Source: Allobosea robiniae
Lineage (GTDB): Bacteria > Pseudomonadota > Alphaproteobacteria > Rhizobiales > Beijerinckiaceae
Assembly: GCF_900102525.1 (NCBI RefSeq)
Contig: NZ_FNBZ01000009.1
Coordinates: 1-64,000, forward strand
DNA: 64,000 nt
Direction of reading: 5' to 3'
Positions 58,527 through 64,000 of the stretch are shown here, piece by piece. The notes under the pieces were generated by a model. The model ran no database searches and was not told the origin of the DNA. It was given only the letters and a program-made list of their open reading frames with translations. Position 1 is the first letter of the stretch, and each line of letters opens with the position of its first letter. The translations under genes were made by a program, and so were the position numbers.

Positions 58527-58799
58527 GAGTCTGTCCGCCGCCGTCGCAGGCACGGTTCCGCCCGCCGATTCAATCTGCCGAATTCGTGAGGAAAATCAGG
58601 GCCGAAGCAAAAGCGCACGCAACACATCTGCGTGAGAAGCAGACTTCGGCGGGACGATAATCACCAAAAGGCGAATTGTCTGTCAAGCGGGTCCTTGCGA
58701 AGATGATGGCCGCCTGCAAGTCTTGCATGAGAACGAGGCCGGAAACCGGCCCGCGGAAGTCGCCACGACGCATGGCGGCTCGACAGGGAGAACGCAATC

Positions 58800-60782
58800 G
58801 TGGCAAGCGGCACCGCCGGCGAGGCGGATACCTTTCCGAAATTGCTGTTGCGCAATGCAAGGGAGCGCGCCTCGCGCGTGGCCTTCCGCCACAAGGACCT
58901 GGGCATCTGGCAGTCCTGGAATTGGGCCGAGGTCGCGACCCATGTCCGCGATTTCGCCGAGGGCTTGCGGCAGCTCGGCCTGAAGCGCGGCGAGAAGGTC
59001 GCGATCATCGGCCAGAACCGGCCGAAGCTCTACTGGTCGATGTGCGCGGCGCAGTGGCTCGGCGCGATTCCCGTGCCTGTCTATGCCGACGGCGTCGCCG
59101 AGGAGATGGCCTATGTCCTCGACCATGCCGAGGCGGTCATCGCCGTGGTGCAGGACCAGGAGCAGGTCGACAAGCTGCTCTCGATCACCGAGCGCCTGCC
59201 GCATCTCAGGCACATGCTCTATGACGAGCCCCGGGGCCTGCGCGACTACGACCACAGCAAGCTCCACGCCATCGAGACGGTGATCGAGGCCGGCGCCAAG
59301 GCGCTGAAAGACCCGCAGATCGAGGCCGCGCTGGCCCGGGAGATGGAACAGGGCCAGGGCTCCGATCTCGGCATCATTCTCTATACCTCCGGCACGACCG
59401 GACGGCCCAAGGGCGTGATGCTCAGCCATTTCAACGTCCTGATCGCCGCCGAGATCGGCTGCGGCTTCGACGGGCTGAACGAGACCGACGAGGTCATTGC
59501 CTATCTGCCGATCGCCTGGGTCGGCGACCATGTGTTTTCCTATGCGCAGGCGATGCTGGCGGGCTTCTGCGTCAATTGCCCGGAAAGTCCGGACACGGTG
59601 ATCGACGACCGCCGCGAGGTCGGCACCACCTATGCCTTCGCCCCGCCGCGCGTCTTCGAGAACATGCTGACCGTGACCATGGTGCGCATGGAGGATGCCG
59701 GCGCGCTCAAGCGGAAGATGTTCCACTATTTCCTCGACGTCGCGAAGCGCTATGGCGAGCAGATCCTGAACGGCGAGAGCGTGCCGCTGAAGGGCCGCCT
59801 GCTCTACAAGCTCGGCGACATGCTGGTCTACGGCCCCCTGCGCAACCGCTTCGGCCTGACCAATATCAAGGTCGGCTACACCGCCGGCGAGGCGATCGGC
59901 CCCGAGCTCTTCCGCTTCTACCGCTCGATTGGCATCAACCTGAAGCAGCTCTACGGCCAGACCGAGGCCGGGGTCTACATCACCATGCAGCCCAACGGCG
60001 AGATCAAGGCCGACACCGTCGGCAAGCCCGCGCCGATGGTCGATATCCGCATCGACGACAATGGCGAGGTGCTCTACCGCTCGCCCTCGATCTTCGGCGG
60101 CTATTACAAGGACCCCGACAAGACCGCGGAGACGATGACCGCCGACGGCTATGTCCGCTCCGGCGATGCCGGCTTCTTCGACGACGGCGGCCACCTCAAG
60201 ATCATCGACCGCGCCAAGGATGTCGGGAAGCTCAACAGCGGCGACCTCTTCCCGCCGAAATACATCGAGAACAAGCTCAAGTTCTATCCCAACATCAAGG
60301 AGGTCGTGGCTTTCGGCCAGGGCCGCGACTACGCCACCGTCGCGCTCAATATCGACCTCATCGCCGTCGGCAACTGGGCCGAGCGCAACAATGTGGTCTA
60401 CGCCTCCTATCAGGAGCTCGCCGGCCACGATCTCGTCTACGACATGATCGCCAAGCATGTCGACGAGGTGAACCGCTCGCTCGCCTCCGAGCCGATGATG
60501 GGCGGCGCCCAGATCAAGCGCTTCCTGATCCTGCACAAGGAGCTCGATGCCGACGACGGCGAGCTCACCCGCACCCAGAAGGTCCGCCGCGGCTTCATCG
60601 CCGAGCGTTACGCCCCGCTGGTCACCGCACTCTATGACGGCTCGGACGCCGCCGACATCTCGACGGAAGTCACCTTCGAGGATGGCCGCAAGGGGGTGAT
60701 CTCGGCCCGCGTCAAGGTGCGCGACGCCAGGCTCTATCCCGTCACGGTCGAGGGGGCGCCGTCCGCGGCGAAGGCGGCATGA
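58800..60782 (+). CDS. long-chain-type acyl-CoA synthetase (AMP-forming)
   Basis: 660-residue ANL-superfamily ligase forming an acyl-CoA from a carboxylic acid, ATP and CoA. Motifs are IILYTSGTTGRPKGVMLSH (P-loop), YGQTEAGVYI, YVRSGDAGFF and the hinge region IIDRAKDV. It is the size class of bacterial FadD15-like enzymes. GTG start with GGGAG upstream. Its stop overlaps livG by four bases. Coupling to a branched-chain-type importer suggests that the imported acid is directly activated to its CoA thioester. Confidence 0.9.
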   Translation: MASGTAGEADTFPKLLLRNARERASRVAFRHKDLGIWQSWNWAEVATHVRDFAEGLRQLGLKRGEKVAIIGQNRPKLYWSMCAAQWLGAIPVPVYADGVAEEMAYVLDHAEAVIAVVQDQEQVDKLLSITERLPHLRHMLYDEPRGLRDYDHSKLHAIETVIEAGAKALKDPQIEAALAREMEQGQGSDLGIILYTSGTTGRPKGVMLSHFNVLIAAEIGCGFDGLNETDEVIAYLPIAWVGDHVFSYAQAMLAGFCVNCPESPDTVIDDRREVGTTYAFAPPRVFENMLTVTMVRMEDAGALKRKMFHYFLDVAKRYGEQILNGESVPLKGRLLYKLGDMLVYGPLRNRFGLTNIKVGYTAGEAIGPELFRFYRSIGINLKQLYGQTEAGVYITMQPNGEIKADTVGKPAPMVDIRIDDNGEVLYRSPSIFGGYYKDPDKTAETMTADGYVRSGDAGFFDDGGHLKIIDRAKDVGKLNSGDLFPPKYIENKLKFYPNIKEVVAFGQGRDYATVALNIDLIAVGNWAERNNVVYASYQELAGHDLVYDMIAKHVDEVNRSLASEPMMGGAQIKRFLILHKELDADDGELTRTQKVRRGFIAERYAPLVTALYDGSDAADISTEVTFEDGRKGVISARVKVRDARLYPVTVEGAPSAAKAA

Positions 60783-61594
60783 ACGCGGAACCGATCAACG
60801 TGACCGGCGTGCCCGTCCGCGACAAGGGCGAGGTCCTGCTCTCGGTCGAGAACATCTCGCTGCGCTTCGGCGGCGTGAAGGCGATCACCGACGTCTCCTT
60901 CGACATCCGCAAGGGCGAGATCCGCGCTATCATCGGCCCCAACGGCGCCGGCAAGACCTCGATGCTGAACTGCATCAACGGCTTCTACCAGCCGCAGGAA
61001 GGCCAGATCGTCTTCAAGGGCGAGCGCCGCGCCAAGATGCGCCCGCATCGCGCCGCCGCCGGCGGCATCGCCCGCACCTTCCAGAACGTCGCGCTGTTCA
61101 AGGGCATGTCGACGCTCGACAACATCATGACCGGCCGCACGCTCAAGATGAAGAAGGGCTTCTTCTGGCAGGCCCTGCGCCACGGCCCGGCGATGCAGGA
61201 GGAGATCGCGCATCGCCGCGTCGTCGAGGACATCATCGACTTCCTGCAGATCGAGCACATCCGCAAATTGCCTGTCGGCAAGCTGCCCTACGGCCTGCAG
61301 AAGCGCGTCGAGCTTGGCCGCGCGCTCGCGATGGAGCCGGAGCTGCTGCTGCTCGACGAGCCGATGGCCGGCATGAACCTCGAGGAGAAGGAAGACATGT
61401 GCCGCTTCATCCTCGACGTGAACAACCAGTTCGGCACCACCATTGCGTTGATCGAGCACGACATGGGCGTGGTGATGGACCTCTCCGACCGGGTCGTCGT
61501 GCTCGAATACGGCCGCAAGATCGCCGACGGCACGCCTGACGAGGTCAAGGCGAACCAGAAGGTCATCGACGCCTATCTCGGCGTGGCGCATTGA
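60779..61594 (+). CDS. livG: branched-chain-type ABC transporter ATP-binding protein (LivG)
   Basis: 271-residue ATPase of the LivG class with Walker A GPNGAGKTSML. It carries the LivG-typical stretch GGIARTFQNVALFKGMSTLDNIM. The signature region is atypical: KLPYGLQKRVELGRALAME in place of LSGGQ. Walker B is LLLLDEPMAGMN. It overlaps the acyl-CoA synthetase gene (ATGA). The partner LivF is expected beyond the right edge. Confidence 0.88.
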   Translation: MNAEPINVTGVPVRDKGEVLLSVENISLRFGGVKAITDVSFDIRKGEIRAIIGPNGAGKTSMLNCINGFYQPQEGQIVFKGERRAKMRPHRAAAGGIARTFQNVALFKGMSTLDNIMTGRTLKMKKGFFWQALRHGPAMQEEIAHRRVVEDIIDFLQIEHIRKLPVGKLPYGLQKRVELGRALAMEPELLLLDEPMAGMNLEEKEDMCRFILDVNNQFGTTIALIEHDMGVVMDLSDRVVVLEYGRKIADGTPDEVKANQKVIDAYLGVAH

Positions 61595-61607
61595 GGAGCG
61601 TGGAGAC

Positions 61608-62681
61608 ATGAGCGACATCGCCACCCGCCCCGCCCCGAACCTTCTCGCCAACCCGCTGGTCAAGGCCGGCCTGATCTTCGCCGCCGTCATAGCGGCGCTC
61701 GCGATCGGAGTCCGGCTCGACCCGACCAACACACTCTATGCGATCTTCGTCGACCCGTTCCAGCAGATGGCGCAGGCGCCGGACCTGCTGGTGCAGACCG
61801 TCTGGGAGGGGCTCGTCTCCGGGGTGCTCTATGCGCTCATCGCGCTCGGCTTCGTGCTGATCTTCAAGGCCTCGGGCGTGTTCAACTTCGCCCAGGGCAT
61901 CATGGTGGTGTTCGCGGCGCTGACCCTGGTCGGCCTCTACGAGAAGGGCGTGCCGGCCTTCCTCGCGGTCATCCTGACGCTCGGCGTGATGTTCGCGCTC
62001 GCCGTCACCATCGAACGCGTGGTGCTGCGCCCGCTGGTCAACCAGCCCGACATCATCCTGTTCATGGCGACCTTCGGGATCACCTATTTCCTGATCGGCT
62101 TCGGCGAAGCGCTCTTCGGCGGCAATCCCAAGCAGATGATTGCCGAGCAGCTCTACCTGCCGAAAGGCGCGGTCGACCTGCAGATCCTCGGCGGGCTGGT
62201 CTCGCTCCAGAAGATCGATATCGCCGCCGCCCTCATCGCCTCGCTGATGATTGCCGCGCTCGCCGCCTTCTTCCAGTACACCCGCATCGGAAGAGCCCTG
62301 CGAGCGGTGGCCGACAGCCACAAGGCGGCGCTCTCGGTCGGCATCTCGCTCAACCAGATCTGGGTCATCGTCTGGTTCACCGCCGGCATCGTCGCGCTGA
62401 TCACCGGCATCATGTGGGGCGCCCGCTCGGACGTGTCCTTCGCGCTGGAGATCGTGGCGCTCAAGGCCCTGCCGGTGCTGATCCTCGGCGGCTTCACCTC
62501 GATCCCCGGCGCCATCGTCGGCGGCCTGATCATCGGAATCGGCGAGAAGCTCGGCGAGTTCTACTGGGGCCCGCTGATCGGCGGCGGCATCGAGAGCTGG
62601 CTCGCCTATTTCATCGCCCTTGGCTTCCTGCTGTTCCGGCCGCAGGGCCTGTTCGGCGACAAGATCATCGAACGTATCTGA
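61608..62681 (+). CDS. livH: branched-chain-type ABC transporter permease (LivH)
   Basis: 357-residue permease with about eight helices. The family motif FKASGVFNFAQGIMVVFAAL and the EAA-like region RALRAVADSHKAALSVGI are clear. The C-terminal GGFTSIPGAIVGGLIIGIGE is typical. It lies 13 bp after livG, same operon. The N-terminus is longer than in E. coli LivH. Confidence 0.9.
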   Translation: MSDIATRPAPNLLANPLVKAGLIFAAVIAALAIGVRLDPTNTLYAIFVDPFQQMAQAPDLLVQTVWEGLVSGVLYALIALGFVLIFKASGVFNFAQGIMVVFAALTLVGLYEKGVPAFLAVILTLGVMFALAVTIERVVLRPLVNQPDIILFMATFGITYFLIGFGEALFGGNPKQMIAEQLYLPKGAVDLQILGGLVSLQKIDIAAALIASLMIAALAAFFQYTRIGRALRAVADSHKAALSVGISLNQIWVIVWFTAGIVALITGIMWGARSDVSFALEIVALKALPVLILGGFTSIPGAIVGGLIIGIGEKLGEFYWGPLIGGGIESWLAYFIALGFLLFRPQGLFGDKIIERI

Positions 62682-62694
62682 GGAGCCGGACGAC

Positions 62695-63774
62695 ATGCTC
62701 TACCGCGAGGCCGGCCAATACAAATCCACCTATTCCGCCGACATGGCGGTCTTCCCCCTCAGGGAAGACCGGATCGGCATCGCCGTCATCTTAGGCGTCG
62801 CGCTGGTCGCCATCCCCTTCCTGGGCAGCGACTTCTTCATCGCCTCGGTGATGATCCCGTTCCTGATCTTCTCGCTGGCGGCGGTCGGGCTCAACATCCT
62901 CACCGGCTATACCGGGCTGATCTCGCTCGGCACCGCCGCCTTCATGGGTGTCGGCGCCTATAGCTGCTACAAGCTCACCACGATCTTCCCGGGCGTGAAC
63001 ATCATCGTCCTGATCCTCGTCTCGGGCCTGTTCTCGGCCGGCATCGGCGTGCTTTTCGGCCTGCCCTCGCTGCGCATCAAGGGCTTCTACCTGGCGGTCG
63101 CGACGCTCGCCGCGCAGTTCTTCCTGCAATGGGCCTTCGTGCGCGTGCCCTGGCTGTTCAACTACAACGCCTCGGGCGCGATCGAGGTGCCGCAGCGCAC
63201 GCTCTTCGACATCCCCCTGACGGGTGCGTCCGCGACCCCGGAGACCCGTTATTTCGTCTGCCTCGGCCTCGTCGTGGTGCTGACCTGGTTCGCCTCCAAC
63301 ATCGTCCACGGCAAGCTCGGCCGCTCCTGGATGGCGGTGCGCGACATGGATATCGCCGCCGAGCTGATGGGTATCAAGCTGCTCAATGCCAAGCTCGCCG
63401 CCTTCGCCGTCTCCTCCTATTTCTGCGGCGTCGCCGGCGCGATGATGATCTTCCTCTGGTACGGCGGCGGCGAGGCGGCGGACGTGTTCTCGATCCGCCT
63501 CTCCTTCAACATCCTGTTCATGGTCATCATCGGCGGCCTCGGCTCCCTGATCGGCTCCTTCTTCGGCGCGGCCTTCCTGTCGATCCTGCCGACGGCGCTG
63601 AAATTCGGCCTGCCGGCGCTGGGCATCCCGATCCAGGGTGCGGCGGCCGAACATGTCACCTTCATGCTGGTCGGCGCGCTGATCATCATCTTCCTGATCG
63701 TCGAGCCGCACGGCCTCGCCAGGCTCTGGCAGATCGGGAAGCAGAAATTGCGGACGTGGCCCTTCCCGTACTGA
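62695..63774 (+). CDS. livM: branched-chain-type ABC transporter permease (LivM)
   Basis: 359-residue second permease. It shows LNILTGYTGLISLGTAAFMGVGAY, GLPSLRIKGFYLAVATLAAQ and RDMDIAAELMGIKLLNAKLAAFAVS, typical of LivM. Start at 62695 with GAGGAG upstream. It pairs with LivH in the membrane. About 100 bp to the binding-protein gene contain short GC-rich dyads, perhaps for differential expression. Confidence 0.9.
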   Translation: MLYREAGQYKSTYSADMAVFPLREDRIGIAVILGVALVAIPFLGSDFFIASVMIPFLIFSLAAVGLNILTGYTGLISLGTAAFMGVGAYSCYKLTTIFPGVNIIVLILVSGLFSAGIGVLFGLPSLRIKGFYLAVATLAAQFFLQWAFVRVPWLFNYNASGAIEVPQRTLFDIPLTGASATPETRYFVCLGLVVVLTWFASNIVHGKLGRSWMAVRDMDIAAELMGIKLLNAKLAAFAVSSYFCGVAGAMMIFLWYGGGEAADVFSIRLSFNILFMVIIGGLGSLIGSFFGAAFLSILPTALKFGLPALGIPIQGAAAEHVTFMLVGALIIIFLIVEPHGLARLWQIGKQKLRTWPFPY

Positions 63775-63876
63775 CGCGGGAGAGAGCCCAAGAAACGACC
63801 GGCACGACAGAAGCGCCGGCGAAAACAAGACGGGACCGGCTGGAACCGGCCCGGAGGAAACGAACGGAGGAAGTCC

Positions 63877-64000
63877 ATGAAGACCAGCAATCTGTTGAAG
63901 GGTGCAGCGCTCGGAGCCCTGTTCGCCGCCGGTGCGCTTGCCCCGGCCATGGCGCAGGACAGCGTCTATTTCGCCAACAACGCCTATCGCACCGGCCCGT
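63877..64000 (+). CDS. ABC transporter substrate-binding protein (5' end only, cut by right edge)
   Basis: The first 41 codons of a binding protein. A clear signal peptide (LLKGAALGALFAAGALAPAMAQ) is followed by DSVYFANNAYRTGP. GGAGGAAG precedes the ATG. Position after livGHM and the mature start indicate the periplasmic component of the same importer. YFANNAYRTGP-type starts occur in LivK-like proteins near acyl-CoA synthetases. The ligand cannot be deduced from this fragment. Confidence 0.8.
   Translation, partial: MKTSNLLKGAALGALFAAGALAPAMAQDSVYFANNAYRTGP

Noticed and set aside
63775..63876. Terminator between livM and the binding-protein gene
   Set aside because: Short GC-rich dyads are present but without T-tracts. 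More likely an mRNA-stability element, or chance, in an operon.

Overview
The window is a gene-dense, GC-rich chromosomal stretch (third codon positions mostly G/C) from an alphaproteobacterium, most likely of the order Hyphomicrobiales (Rhizobiales). A Bosea-like soil or rhizosphere lineage would fit, but genus is inference. The evidence is the xerD–small membrane protein–aroK–aroB neighbourhood, an NdvA-type glucan exporter, an Irr-type iron control element, Rhizobiales-style Zur boxes, and many ABC/TRAP transporters. I support 62 protein genes, one tRNA, one decayed integrase and several regulatory sites. No rRNA, CRISPR array or intact mobile element is visible.

Region by region. (1) 1-5.5 kb: phosphonate locus with phosphonoacetate hydrolase (cut by the left edge), PhnCDE-type importer and a phosphonate-associated iron alcohol dehydrogenase, divergent from a LysR regulator. 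(2) 5.7-11.7 kb: peptide/opine-type ABC importer (binding protein and two permeases, no ATPase), divergent from a LacI regulator and an amidase, with LacI-like operators between them. (3) 12-20.7 kb: ferric-siderophore locus with a siderophore-interacting reductase, FecI/FecR, a TonB receptor with signalling domain, and a binding protein, two permeases and an ATPase. An Irr-type box lies in the divergent promoter. (4) 20.7-21.2 kb: frameshifted integrase relic beside tRNA-Ala(CGC). (5) 21.3-30.7 kb: YggT, a gamma-glutamyltransferase, orphan peptide-binding protein plus amidase, carbonic anhydrase, XerD, AroK and AroB. (6) 30.9-35.5 kb: TRAP binding protein, NdvA-like exporter and a MotA/MotB pair. 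(7) 35.5-40.6 kb: zinc operon (His-rich microprotein, znuCBA, CobW-type chaperone, WD40 protein, small Cys-containing protein) with two matching Zur boxes. (8) 40.6-46.4 kb: OpgG and a TAXI-TRAP transporter with DUF1850.

(9) 46.5-52.7 kb: nitrile locus with a GGT-like Ntn hydrolase, an amidase, cobalt-type nitrile hydratase alpha and beta, and its activator. It converges on a Ni/Co transporter and a DUF1007 protein. (10) 53-58.5 kb: fused indolepyruvate ferredoxin oxidoreductase behind a perfect 10+3+10 palindrome, a Crp/Fnr regulator, a compositionally distinct patch, and a VOC protein. (11) 58.8-64 kb: acyl-CoA synthetase with a branched-chain-type ABC importer, cut by the right edge.

Common themes are nitrogen and phosphorus scavenging (three amidases, two GGT-family enzymes, nitrile hydratase, phosphonate use) and metal supply (Fe, Zn, Co/Ni). 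The observations I rate highest are the GGT-amidase-nitrile hydratase operon facing a cobalt transporter, the apparently leaderless His-rich microprotein heading the Zur-controlled zinc operon, and the RNA hairpin covering the ribosome binding site of the phosphonate operon.
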